From Streptomyces sp. NBC_00285 (lineage in GTDB: Bacteria > Actinomycetota > Actinomycetes > Streptomycetales > Streptomycetaceae): 64,000 nt of DNA. Positions 52,459-60,608 of this stretch are shown here, piece after piece. The notes below the pieces were generated by a model that saw only the letters and a program-made list of their open reading frames with translations, did not search any database and was not told where the DNA came from. Numbering within the stretch: position 1 is the stretch's first letter; every line of letters starts with the position of its first letter. The stretch lies in the NCBI RefSeq assembly GCF_036174265.1, contig NZ_CP108055.1:992001-1056000 (forward strand), read 5' to 3'. The position numbers were made by a program, and so were the translations under genes.

Positions 52459-54252
52459 TCAGTCGTCGGCAGGCATGACCCTCGTCACCTTGCCCTGGGG
52501 GGTCGCCTCCAGGTAGCCGGCCTGGCTGTACTCGTTGCTCAGGTAGAGGGCCATTGCGAGGGGGGTGTCGAACACGTCGTTGGGCGGTCTCACCACCACG
52601 TAACGAGTGTTCGGATCATCGACGTTGAGTTTCTTCCGGGCCTGCGTGAAGAGTCCGGGGAGCTTGTCCCAGTCGAAGCCGGCAAGACCGAAGGGCTTGT
52701 TGCCGCCGGCGAGTGAGCCCTTGATGATGCCCTTCTCCACACCCTGCCCGGGGCGGTAGGTGTAGGTGTCGTACTTGCTGTCGCTGCCCTTCACCATCAA
52801 CTCGACCGACACGAAGTCGTCGTAGACGGTGAAGTCGCCGAACCTGCTGCGGCCGGTCTGCGTCTTGATGGCCGCGATGGCCGCGCGGATTCCGTCGGGG
52901 GTGAGCAGGCTCGTCGTCGTCGCATCCTTCGACTGCCGGCCGGCCGGGGCGGCGGTCGAGGATCCGGTCGCGGAGCCGGTCGTCTCCGGGGCCGACGTAA
53001 GGGACGAGGCACCGGGGCCCACCGCGCCACCCGAGCCGCCGGATCCTCCCGAACCGCTTCCGAGAGGCAGCAGCCACCACACGAGGACCAGAGTGCCGGC
53101 GACCCCGGACATACCGAGCAGGACAGTGGGACCGCGGCGCCTGCCGCCGGCTCGCACGGACGAGGTCACCGGCTGCGGAGTGACACCGCCGTACCCGGGA
53201 TGCATCGGCGGCCCGAATCCGGCGGGCGCGGCCGGACCCGGGGGAACGGGAGCACCGGGCCCGGCCGTGACGGGAGTGGTCGGCGAGGTGAAGGCCCCCG
53301 GATACCCGGAATTCCCGGGATACGAAGGGGTCGTGGCGCCGGACTGCGGGTTCAGTGGGTGGGAGGTGGGCTGCTGCCACGCGGTCGCCGTCACCGGACC
53401 GGCCTGCCCCGCCTCGACCTCGGCCAGCCTCCGGTCCAGCACGGCGGACGGCGGTCGCGCCGCCGGATCCCGTACGAGCACGCTCATCAGGATGTCGCCG
53501 AGAGCACCGGCCCGCACCGGTGGTGGCACGTCGTCGTTCAGGACGGCGGCGAGAGTGGCCAGGGTGTTGCCCCGGCGCAGCGGGTGGTGGCCCTCCACGG
53601 CGGTGTACAGCATCATCGCCAGCGACCACAGGTCGGAGGCGGCGCCGCCCTCGTGGCCCGAGATCCGCTCCGGTGCCATGAAGTCAGGCGTACCGATGAT
53701 GGAACCGGTGGCGGTGAGGCTGGTCGTCTCGCGGATCGCGGCGATGCCGAAGTCGGTGAGTACGGGGCGCCCGTCGGACCTCAGCAGGACGTTGGCGGGC
53801 TTGACGTCCCGGTGCTGGATGTCGGCGTCGTGCGCGGCGGTCAGTGCGGCGAGCACTCCCCGGCCGATCCGGGCCGCGTCGGCCGGCGGCATCGGCCCTT
53901 GGGACAGCAGGTCGGCCAGCGAGCCGCCGCTGACCAACTCCATGACGATCCACGGATAGGTGCCGTCACCGCCGTCGACGATGTGGTGGATGGTGACGAC
54001 GTTGGGGTGGTCGATGCGGGCCAGGGCCCGCGCCTCCCGCAGCACCCTCTCGCGCAGCATCCGTGCGCCCTCGGGGTCGTACTCGGCGAGGTCCCGGTCG
54101 GGCGGGCGGACCTCCTTGACCGCGACCATCCGGTGCAGCACCAGGTCCCTGGCCCGCCAGACCGTGCCCATTCCGCCGCCACCGAGGCGGGCCTCCAACT
54201 CGAAGCGCCCGTCGACGACTCGTCTGCCGGGGCCTCCGTCTGCCTCACTCAT
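52459..54252 (-). CDS. eukaryotic-type Ser/Thr protein kinase with extracellular domain
   Basis: A 597-residue membrane kinase. The kinase domain (about 15-280) has the glycine loop LGGGGMGTVWRARD, VAVKE, the catalytic loop QHRDVKPANVLL, the DFG and GTPDFMAPERIS. A Pro/Gly-rich linker precedes one helix (about 372-390, VLLGMSGVAGTLVLVWWLL). The C-terminal about 180 residues are outside, with a beta-rich domain (FTVYDDFVSVELMVKG, TPQGKVTRVMPADD) that may sense the envelope; it is not a PASTA domain. TAAGAT ends seven bases before the ATG at 54252, so the transcript is probably leaderless. Confidence 0.87.
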   Translation of the reverse strand: MSEADGGPGRRVVDGRFELEARLGGGGMGTVWRARDLVLHRMVAVKEVRPPDRDLAEYDPEGARMLRERVLREARALARIDHPNVVTIHHIVDGGDGTYPWIVMELVSGGSLADLLSQGPMPPADAARIGRGVLAALTAAHDADIQHRDVKPANVLLRSDGRPVLTDFGIAAIRETTSLTATGSIIGTPDFMAPERISGHEGGAASDLWSLAMMLYTAVEGHHPLRRGNTLATLAAVLNDDVPPPVRAGALGDILMSVLVRDPAARPPSAVLDRRLAEVEAGQAGPVTATAWQQPTSHPLNPQSGATTPSYPGNSGYPGAFTSPTTPVTAGPGAPVPPGPAAPAGFGPPMHPGYGGVTPQPVTSSVRAGGRRRGPTVLLGMSGVAGTLVLVWWLLPLGSGSGGSGGSGGAVGPGASSLTSAPETTGSATGSSTAAPAGRQSKDATTTSLLTPDGIRAAIAAIKTQTGRSRFGDFTVYDDFVSVELMVKGSDSKYDTYTYRPGQGVEKGIIKGSLAGGNKPFGLAGFDWDKLPGLFTQARKKLNVDDPNTRYVVVRPPNDVFDTPLAMALYLSNEYSQAGYLEATPQGKVTRVMPADD

Positions 54253-54386
54253 GGGCGGGATCTTAGTGGCCGCCACCGACAGCGTTCACTGCGCCCGGAC
54301 CTGCCGTCGCATCCCGGCCGGTGCGGCGGCGCCGACCGTTCCCCGACCGCGGCGCACCTGGGCCGTACGGCAGTCGAGCCGCTCGT

Positions 54387-54617
54387 TCAGGAGGAGGTGA
54401 CGGGCGGCGCGGGCTCGGCCGAGGTCGCGTCCGTGACCGGGGCCACGGAGGACTGGGCGGTGCCCTCCTCCTTCATGGCCTTGGCTTCGCTCTTGAGGAT
54501 GCGCATCGACTTGCCCAGTCCGCGGGCGGCCTCGGGCAGCTTCTTCGAGCCGAACAGCAGAATGATCATGACCGCCACGATCAGCAGGTGCCAGGGCTCC
54601 AGTCCGTTGCGAAGCAT
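54387..54617 (-). CDS. tatA: Tat translocase subunit TatA/E
   Basis: A 76-residue TatA protein: short N-terminus, membrane helix ([19 protein letters not shown] with the FGSKKLPE signature), an amphipathic helix ([20 protein letters not shown]) and a flexible Thr/Pro tail. TatA multimers form the twin-arginine pathway pore. No tatB or tatC is adjacent, so this is a stand-alone copy. GAAGGGACG precedes the ATG. Its promoter carries the TTGCGCAA dyad shared with three neighbouring genes. Confidence 0.88.
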   Translation of the reverse strand: MLRNGLEPWHLLIVAVMIILLFGSKKLPEAARGLGKSMRILKSEAKAMKEEGTAQSSVAPVTDATSAEPAPPVTSS

Positions 54618-54645
54618 GCCGTTCGTCCCTTCTCCGTACTCATTG

Positions 54646-54669
54646 TTGCCAGCTTGCGCAACTGTACAA
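54646..54669 (-). promoter_or_regulatory. TTGCGCAA-type dyad operator, tatA promoter
   Basis: Minus strand: TTG-TACAG-TTGCGCAA-GCTGG-CAA, a complete extended dyad. The hexamer TACAGT is a good -10 and sits within the dyad, so a bound protein would cover -10 to +1 of tatA. About 30 bases separate it from the tatA ATG. Confidence 0.6.
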
Positions 54670-54689
54670 CCACAGACCCCGTCCCCACC

Positions 54690-56393
54690 TCAGTCGTCGG
54701 AGTCCTTCTTGTTGGTCGCCGCCGCGTAGGCCTGCGCGGGAGTCATGGGGACCCCGTTGAGGGAGACGGTCTTGTAGGGGCTGACCTTGGCGCAGTCCTT
54801 TGCCTGGTCGGCGGTCTGGGCGTTGGCGTCGGAGACCGCGGCCTTGGTGTCGGCGGGCGCCGGTGACGAGCTGCCGCCGGGATACGCGGTTCCGGTGGTC
54901 CAGTCGCCGCCGATCACCAGGGTCAGGCCCGTACCGGTGCCCTGCTGGAGATGCTTGGACGACAGCCCCAGGGCCTTGGCTGCCGTCTGGGCCTCGGCCT
55001 TCTGCCCGGTGCCGTAGGTGAGGGTGGTGGTCGCCGAAGGGCTCGGCGCGTTGGCCGTGGTCGTGGCGGAGCTGAAGCCCTGACCGGTGAGCGCGTTGGC
55101 GACGTCGGAGGCGCGGCCGGTGATCTCGGTGCCGTTCTCGACGGTCACGGCGATCCGGGAGGCGGGCACCGTCGAGGCGGTGGCCGTCGAGGTGGCCTTC
55201 GCCTTCTTGCCGGAGCCGGTACTCAGGGACTGGTCGCCGGCGATGCTGGCGAAGAGGTCCTTGGCACCCCCGCCCACCACCACACGGTTGGTGTCGCTCG
55301 GGTCGGGAGCGGTCTGCATCGTGGTGAACGTCATCCGCTTGGTGGGGACCTTGTTCACGTCGGCCGCGAGCCCGATCAGCTTCTTGACGCTGCCGAGGCC
55401 GTCGTCCACGGTCAGTGCCTTGGTGGCGGCGTCGGCGAGGTCGTAGACCGCGGCGGGGTCGGTGAGCGTGCCCGCGCTCTTGAACTTGCGGATCATCGCG
55501 CCGAGGAAGATGTGCTGGGAGAGCGTACGACCGAGGTCGCTGCCGTCCCCGAATCCGTGCCGGGAGCGGACGAACTCCAGAGCCGCCTCCCCCTTGAGGG
55601 TGTGGGTGCCCCTGGAGAGCTTCAGATGCGAGTAGGTGTCGTACACGTTGTTGTTGACACACACGGAGACACCGCCGACCGCGTCGGACATCTTGACCAC
55701 ACCGGAGAAGTCCAGCTTGACGAAGTGGTCGATGGGGATGCCGGTGAGCTGGTGGATGGTGGCCACCTGGCAGGCGGGTCCGTACCGGAGGGCGCTGTTG
55801 ATCTGGCCGTAGTAGCCGGCCGTGGACTCGCCGTTCTCGCTGTCCTTGCAGGCCGGGACGTTGACCATGGTGTCGCGGGGGATGCTCATGACGGTGGCGT
55901 TGGAGCGGTCCGCGGATACGTGCACCACCATCTGGACGTCCGCGTTGCCGTTGCCGGTCTGTACGCCGGTCTGGGAGCAGCCGCCGCCCAGCTTGCAGTC
56001 CGCCTTGCTGGTCCGGCCGTCCGAGCCCATGACCAGGATGTTGATCGGGGTGCGGCCGAACGCGTCGGCCGTCTCCGAACCGCCCTTGCCGTTGAGCGCC
56101 ACACTGTTGATGTTGCCGTTGAGGTGCTGGTAGAACCACCAGCCCACACCTGCCGTACCCAGGACGATGATCGCCAGAGACAGTCCGGCGATCTTCAGTA
56201 TTCGCCTGCCGCGCGGCGCCGAGCGGGCCCGGCGCCGTGAGCGTTTGCCGCCGTGCGAGCGGGCCGCCTCACGCGCCGCCGCACGGCCCCCGGGCCGGGG
56301 CGCCGAGCCGGATTCACCCGCACGCTGGCCGGGCACCTCGCCGGTGCGGCTGCGCGTGGCCTGACCGCCCGGGCCGTCCCACCGGTCGCTCAT
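54690..56393 (-). CDS. LytR-CpsA-Psr (LCP) family cell wall ligase
   Basis: A 567-residue membrane protein. The basic N-terminus is cytoplasmic; a helix (about 66-86, LKIAGLSLAIIVLGTAGVG) is followed by the LCP domain (about 115-290) with INILVMGSDGR, VMSIPRDTMVNVP and LEFVRSRHGFGDGSDLGR, all conserved phosphoprenyl-binding residues. A LytR_C domain (about 410-500, IAVTVENGTEITGRASDVAN) is at the end. LCP enzymes transfer secondary wall polymers to peptidoglycan. GGGAGTGG precedes the ATG. The promoter has the TTGCGCAA dyad. Confidence 0.9.
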   Translation of the reverse strand: MSDRWDGPGGQATRSRTGEVPGQRAGESGSAPRPGGRAAAREAARSHGGKRSRRRARSAPRGRRILKIAGLSLAIIVLGTAGVGWWFYQHLNGNINSVALNGKGGSETADAFGRTPINILVMGSDGRTSKADCKLGGGCSQTGVQTGNGNADVQMVVHVSADRSNATVMSIPRDTMVNVPACKDSENGESTAGYYGQINSALRYGPACQVATIHQLTGIPIDHFVKLDFSGVVKMSDAVGGVSVCVNNNVYDTYSHLKLSRGTHTLKGEAALEFVRSRHGFGDGSDLGRTLSQHIFLGAMIRKFKSAGTLTDPAAVYDLADAATKALTVDDGLGSVKKLIGLAADVNKVPTKRMTFTTMQTAPDPSDTNRVVVGGGAKDLFASIAGDQSLSTGSGKKAKATSTATASTVPASRIAVTVENGTEITGRASDVANALTGQGFSSATTTANAPSPSATTTLTYGTGQKAEAQTAAKALGLSSKHLQQGTGTGLTLVIGGDWTTGTAYPGGSSSPAPADTKAAVSDANAQTADQAKDCAKVSPYKTVSLNGVPMTPAQAYAAATNKKDSDD

Positions 56394-56498
56394 CTACCAC
56401 TCCCACGAAACGGTCGGGCTCGTCAGGCCGGGCCTAGGGGTGGGCGGCCGGGCGTGCGCGGCGGTGTACAGGCAGGCCAAGCAGGAACCTCGCCTGGG

Positions 56499-56522
56499 TT
56501 GCGTAGTTGCGCAATCTAACAA
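56499..56522 (-). promoter_or_regulatory. TTGCGCAA-type dyad operator, LCP promoter
   Basis: Minus strand: TTG-TTAGA-TTGCGCAA-CTACG-CAA, a complete extended dyad. TAGATT within it is the likely -10. The LCP start codon lies about 106 bases downstream, giving a long leader. Confidence 0.6.
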
Positions 56523-56653
56523 ACCCATGACCCTGCCAGCACAGAGCCCGCCGCAATTCACAGGTGAGGCATCTCATGGAGAAACGCGGCAACCTCTGGG
56601 ACGTCTCCGCAATCCCGGCCCGGCTCGCCTTCACCCGGTCCGCACGGGGCGGA

Positions 56654-57007
56654 TCAAGGCCTGCGCGAGGCAGTGCGGTGCGCGGCCGGGACGGTACGGG
56701 CGGTCAACTGGCCGACCAGCACGCGGACCACGGCCACGATGCCGGGATCGTCGATGTAGTAGACATGCCGACGGCCCTCACGGCGGGAGCGCACGAGCCC
56801 GGCGAGTTTCAGCTTCGCCAGGTGCTGGCTGACCGCGGGCAGCGCCCCGCCCACCCGGTCGGCGAGATGGGTCACGTCGCTCTCCCCCTGGGAGAGCGCC
56901 CACATGAGGTGCAGCCGGGCGGACGAGGCGAGCAGTCCGAACACCGCGGCCGCCTCCGTCAGTACCTCGGCGGACGGATCCTCTAAGTCACCAGCGAGTG
57001 TCGCCAC
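56654..57007 (-). CDS. ArsR/SmtB family transcriptional regulator
   Basis: A 117-residue winged-helix dimer. The core is FGLLASSARLHLMWALSQGE, VTHLADRVGGALPAVSQHLA (recognition helix) and the wing VRSRREGRRHVYYIDDPGIV. The alpha3 position that holds ELCVCDL in metal-sensing ArsR is SQGESDVTHL here, without cysteine, so the effector may not be a thiophilic metal. The GTG at 57007 has GGAGAGG before it. A TTGCGCAA dyad in its own promoter and three others nearby suggests this is the regulator that binds them; that is inferred. Confidence 0.82.
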   Translation of the reverse strand: MATLAGDLEDPSAEVLTEAAAVFGLLASSARLHLMWALSQGESDVTHLADRVGGALPAVSQHLAKLKLAGLVRSRREGRRHVYYIDDPGIVAVVRVLVGQLTARTVPAAHRTASRRP

Positions 57008-57099
57008 AACCCTCTCCTGCCCCGCCCCGGTCACTCTCAACGCACGTGCCCTGTCCCAGTGTAGGAGCTGCGGCCAGCGCCCGGAGAGGGTGCTGCCGG

Positions 57100-57123
57100 T
57101 TCATCGCTTGCGCAATGTAATAA
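57100..57123 (-). promoter_or_regulatory. TTGCGCAA-type dyad operator, arsR promoter
   Basis: Minus strand: TTA-TTACA-TTGCGCAA-GCGAT-GAA. The core is perfect and the outer triplets are degenerate. TACATT is the likely -10. The start GTG is about 93 bases downstream. Confidence 0.5.
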
Positions 57124-57195
57124 GCGTGTGAAAGAACATCGACGACTTGTCACCAGCCACCAACTCGCCTCGCTCTCCCTCCTGTCAGTCTCTAG

Positions 57196-58868
57196 CCTCG
57201 ATCGTTCATGAGGGTCCGTCAGCTTGCTGACGGGCCCTTTGTTGTCGGACGTGGTGGAGTTTTCACGGTGCGGTCAGGCTGATGGCCCGGCTCTCGCGTC
57301 GGGTAGGCGCCGGGTTCCACTGCCCGGTGTGGTGATGCGGGTTGTCGGGATGGGTGAAGTGGCTGGTCAGCCGGGGTTCGGCAGGGCAAGGAGCCGCTCG
57401 ATTGCGTAGGTGATGACGTCGCTCCAGGGCCATCGGGCGGGCAGGCGGAGCCAGCGGCGGCGGCCCGTGTTCACGAACTGGGCGGCGGCGGAGAACAGCC
57501 GCAGGCGAAGCCGTTTGGGTTCCCAGCGGCGGGTCTTGCCGGTCAGGGCGAGCATGGGCATCCAGGCGAGGAGGTCGAGTGCGAGGGAGACGATCTCCAG
57601 CCAGATCCGGTTCTGGGCGGTGTCGTGCAGGGGCAGGTTGCGCAGGCCGCTGTCGCGGGCGTTTCGGATGCGGTCCTCGCAGCGGGCCCGTCTGCGGTGA
57701 CGCAGTTCGAGGCCGGCGAGTTGGCCGCCCTTGGTGTTGGTGGCGAAGCAGGTCAGCCGTAGTCCGTCGAGGTCGGTGAAGCGCAGCTGGGCGCCGGGGT
57801 GCGGGCGTTCCTTTCTGACGATCAGCCGCATGCCCTTGGGCCAGGTGCTCAGGTCGGGCATGTCGGTGATCTCTGCGACCCAGGCGCCGGGCCGTTCGGT
57901 GCCGCCGGCGTCGTAGGCCGGTGTCCATGCTTTCTTCGGGATCTTCAGGACGGCTTGGTGGATGGTGTCGGTGATGGTCATTCCGACGGAATACGACAGC
58001 CACCGGCCAGGCTTGGAGAGCCAGTCGAGGAAGGCGTGGGTGCCGCCGGCGGAGTCGGTGCGGATCAGTGTCTGCCGCCCTCGCCGCAGGTGTCCGGGGA
58101 GTTGGGCCAGGGCGAGTTGGGCGGTTTCGATGTGGTCGGTGGCGGTGTTGGAGCCTGCGTTGCCGGGCCGCAGCAGAGCGGCCACCGGTTCCCCGGAGCC
58201 GGCCTGGCCGTGGTCGACGAACGCGACGAGCGGGTGATGGCCGAAGGTCTTCTTCCAGGTCGCGGTGGCGTCCTGCTTCTCGGAGTGGGCGAGCACCAGT
58301 ACGCCGTCGATGTCCACGATCACCTGGCCGTCGGCGGCCGGGCTGTCCGCGCCGGCCAACTCCCACACGCGCGTCCGTACTTCGGCACGTGCGCCCCTGA
58401 TCGCCGCGAGAGCCTTCGGGCCGGACGTGGCGAGGGCGTCGACGAGCCGGGAGACCGTCGGATCGGAGGCCACCGGGCCGAACACGTCGGGCTCGGCCCG
58501 CAGCATGGCGACATCGGCCAGGCAGTCGCCGCCGAGTGCGACGGCCAGGGCCACATCCAGCAGGATCTTGCCCGGGTCGTGCACGGTCCGCGGCTTGCGC
58601 CACGGTGCCAGCGCCGCCGATATTGCCGTGTCCAGGCCGACCTTGCGGACCGTTTCGACCAGCAGCACCGCCCCGGCCTGCGAGACCACCCCACGGCTGC
58701 TGCCCTCGACACGGACACGCGGATAGGACCCGCTACGCTTCTTCACCTGGAGAGTGCTTCTTTCCTTGCAGCTGACAGGACCCTCGACAAGTCCCATCGT
58801 TGCAGGTCAGCGGCACTCTCCATTTATTTGATCAAGACCCGGACAGGCCCACTCGCGAAAGCGCGAGG
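57196..58868 (-). mobile_element. IS1380-family insertion sequence
   Basis: The 1,673-bp element has imperfect terminal inverted repeats beginning CCTCG on each end (left 57196-57200; right CGAGG 58864-58868), about 14 of 22 positions matching. It is flanked by 4-bp direct repeats CTAG at 57192-57195 and 58869-58872, as expected for IS1380 target duplication. The single gene inside is intact. It has inserted between the arsR and glsB-type genes, 2 bp before the latter's dyad core. Confidence 0.82.
57367..58797 (-). CDS. IS1380 family transposase
   Basis: A 476-residue DDE transposase. GQVIVDIDGVLVLAHSEKQD carries the first aspartate, LIRTDSAGGTHAFLDWLSK the second, and the later RCEDRIRNARDSGLRNLPLH region the glutamate motif. 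The C-terminal part (AWMPMLALTGKTRRWEPKRL) is typical of the family. The frame is unbroken, so the element may still move. The ATG at 58797 lacks a good ribosome site; a GTG at codon 18, before KKRSGSYPRV, is an alternative start. Confidence 0.9.
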   Translation of the reverse strand: MGLVEGPVSCKERSTLQVKKRSGSYPRVRVEGSSRGVVSQAGAVLLVETVRKVGLDTAISAALAPWRKPRTVHDPGKILLDVALAVALGGDCLADVAMLRAEPDVFGPVASDPTVSRLVDALATSGPKALAAIRGARAEVRTRVWELAGADSPAADGQVIVDIDGVLVLAHSEKQDATATWKKTFGHHPLVAFVDHGQAGSGEPVAALLRPGNAGSNTATDHIETAQLALAQLPGHLRRGRQTLIRTDSAGGTHAFLDWLSKPGRWLSYSVGMTITDTIHQAVLKIPKKAWTPAYDAGGTERPGAWVAEITDMPDLSTWPKGMRLIVRKERPHPGAQLRFTDLDGLRLTCFATNTKGGQLAGLELRHRRRARCEDRIRNARDSGLRNLPLHDTAQNRIWLEIVSLALDLLAWMPMLALTGKTRRWEPKRLRLRLFSAAAQFVNTGRRRWLRLPARWPWSDVITYAIERLLALPNPG

Positions 58869-58890
58869 CTAGGCTTGCGCAATCAGGCAA
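58867..58890 (+). promoter_or_regulatory. TTGCGCAA-type dyad operator, glsB-type promoter
   Basis: Plus strand: TAGGC-TTGCGCAA-TCAGG-CAA, with the left outer triplet absent. TAGGCT (58870-58875) is the likely -10. The left flank now consists of IS1380 end sequence up to 58868 plus the CTAG duplication, so the -35 has been replaced by IS DNA. Confidence 0.5.
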
Positions 58891-58950
58891 CCCGAAGCAT
58901 CGGGGTCCGGCGGACTCCGCCCGGCCCCGGCCCGACTGAAGGACTACGAC

Positions 58951-59217
58951 GTGGGCATCATCGGCTGGATCATCCTCGGCCTGCTCGCCGGAGCCATCGC
59001 CAAGATCCTGTTGCCCGGACGCGACCCGGGCGGCCTGATCGGCACCACGCTCATCGGTGTCGCGGGTGCCTTCGTCGGCGGCTGGCTCTCCTCGAAATTG
59101 CTCGACCGCCCGGTCGAGAGTCACTTCTTCGACCTCTACACCTGGGGCGCGGCGATCGGCGGTTCCCTGGTCCTCCTGATCGGCTACCGACTGCTGTTCG
59201 GCAACTCGCGGAACTGA
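58951..59217 (+). CDS. GlsB/YeaQ/YmgE family stress response membrane protein
   Basis: An 88-residue protein with three hydrophobic helices: IIGWIILGLLAGAIAKILLP, GGLIGTTLIGVAGAFVGGWL and AAIGGSLVLLIGYRLLFG. This is the transglycosylase-associated (GlsB) pattern, a small envelope protein induced in stress. The GTG start has GAAGGA 8 bases upstream. Without the IS1380 copy it would be divergent from the ArsR gene across about 270 bp. Confidence 0.85.
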   Translation: MGIIGWIILGLLAGAIAKILLPGRDPGGLIGTTLIGVAGAFVGGWLSSKLLDRPVESHFFDLYTWGAAIGGSLVLLIGYRLLFGNSRN

Positions 59218-59221
59218 CCTG

Positions 59222-59826
59222 CAACGGGACCGGAACACCTCGTCGCCGCCCTCGTACTGCAGGTCCTCGATCAGCATCAGGGCCGGCAGGGCCAGGTTGT
59301 CGACATAGCGCTGGAAGTCCGCTTCGGTGGCATGACCGGTGAAGTGCAGTTCCTCGGTGGTGGCCTTGAGATAGGTGTGGACCCAGTGGTGGGGCAGTCG
59401 CCGCACCGCCACGGTATGCAGGAACGCGCGCAGGACCGGGTCGTCGGCGTGCCCCGACTCCAGCCCCGTGGTGACGTGTTCGGCCCGGGCATGCCAGCAC
59501 AGCAGGCGTTCGTGCAGCGGCCCCTGGTCGGCGAGGTCGTCGGTGCGGGCGAGGAAGGCGTAGGCCGCGACGACGTGCGGGTGCAGTGCCGGGGCCACCA
59601 ACAGCCGTACGGCGGCGTAGTGCGCGAGGATCCTGCGGGCGAAGACCCGAGCGGCGGTCGCGTAGTCCGCGCGCAGGGCACGGTCCCGCACACCGGCTGC
59701 CGTGAGCCTGCGACCCCAACTCGGCACCTGGCACCACCCTTTGATGTCCGACCCGAACTCCCGGACCGCCACGAGCCCGGTCGGACACAGCGTCGGCAGG
59801 GTGGTCGGACCGACCTTGACCTCCAC
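59222..59826 (-). pseudogene. squalene/phytoene synthase, 3' half deleted
   Basis: The minus frame reads ARRILAHYAAVRLLVAPALH, PHVVAAYAFLARTDDLADQG (first Asp-rich motif region), then VDNLALPALMLIEDLQYEGG DEVFRSR. This is the N-terminal half of a trans-isoprenyl diphosphate synthase of the squalene/phytoene synthase type. Homology ends at about 59225, a few bases from the glsB stop, and the second Asp-rich motif is missing. The first about 35 codons from 59826 (LPTLCPTGLVAVREFGSDIK) do not belong to that family. Confidence 0.6.
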
Positions 59827-59891
59827 CGCGCGTGGCCCACAGAGGAGACCAAAGGCACTGGCCGCCGTTCGGGAACGCTCCGGGTGCCGGG

Positions 59892-60188
59892 TCCGTGAAA
59901 ACCGGCGTCCCGTGTGGCCTGCTCGATGTGCAGCAGCAGGGAAGCGGTCCCGTACCCGGCGGGTCCCAGGGCGACGGCACCGAGGCGGCGGTTGCGCCCG
60001 GAGGTCAGTGACCCGGCCGCGTGATGGAGCCGGTAACCGAGTCGCTCAGGGACAACGAGGGCGCGGCGACGGGACTCGTCGGAGACGTACGGATCGCTGT
60101 TGAGGGCTCGGGATACCGCCTTGCGCGACACCCCGGCCGGCCGCTCGACGTCCGCACTGCGCGACACGGGCGACGACACATCGCGCAC
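59892..60188 (-). pseudogene. LacI family regulator, 5' fragment
   Basis: From a GTG at 60188 the frame has VERPAGVSRKAVSRALNSDP, then YVSDESRRRALVVPERLGYR and LTSGRNRRLGAVALGPAGYG, the HTH, hinge and first strand of a LacI repressor. It stops making sense after about HIEQATRDAGFH (59892). The start (MRDVSSPVSRSAD) is also degenerate compared with a normal LacI. It was probably the local regulator of the sugar transport operon to its right. Confidence 0.65.
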
Positions 60189-60608
60189 CTCCCGGTGTCA
60201 TGAGGTCCCCCGCCGATCTACCGCGCGGCGAACTGAACCGGCGACCACGACAGGGCGGGGCCGGGGTCTTGCCAAGTGGCCTGATCGCGCGGTCCTGTCT
60301 ACGCAGCCGACGGACTCACGTCAAGACCTCGCACCATTTCCCGTGACCGCATCGAAGGTCGAGCCCTCTGAACTGCGTTGAATCTGCCGGAGAGTACATA
60401 CCTGGGCAGCTCGGCCCGTTCACCCATATAGACAGTCACTACACAGTCTTGACAGTGACCCCACACTACGCACACTCTTCCTGGCATCCGCCGATCGTGT
60501 CTGTGCGATCACGTTTGATTCTGATCAGTTGGCGAGCGCTTCCTCACCACCATTCCATCGGGCTGCTGTGCCGACGCCCGGGGACGACCACGCCGTCAGG
60601 AGCCGAAC
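60189..60608. promoter_or_regulatory. 420-bp regulatory region of the sugar ABC operon
   Basis: No gene here. TTGACA at 60451-60456 begins a possible promoter. The inverted pair GTCACT/AGTGAC lies around it. GGCGAGCGCTTCC at 60531-60543 contains the AGCGCT core typical of LacI-family operators in Streptomyces sugar operons. The usual LacI gene next door is broken, so control may have passed to another protein. Confidence 0.5.
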
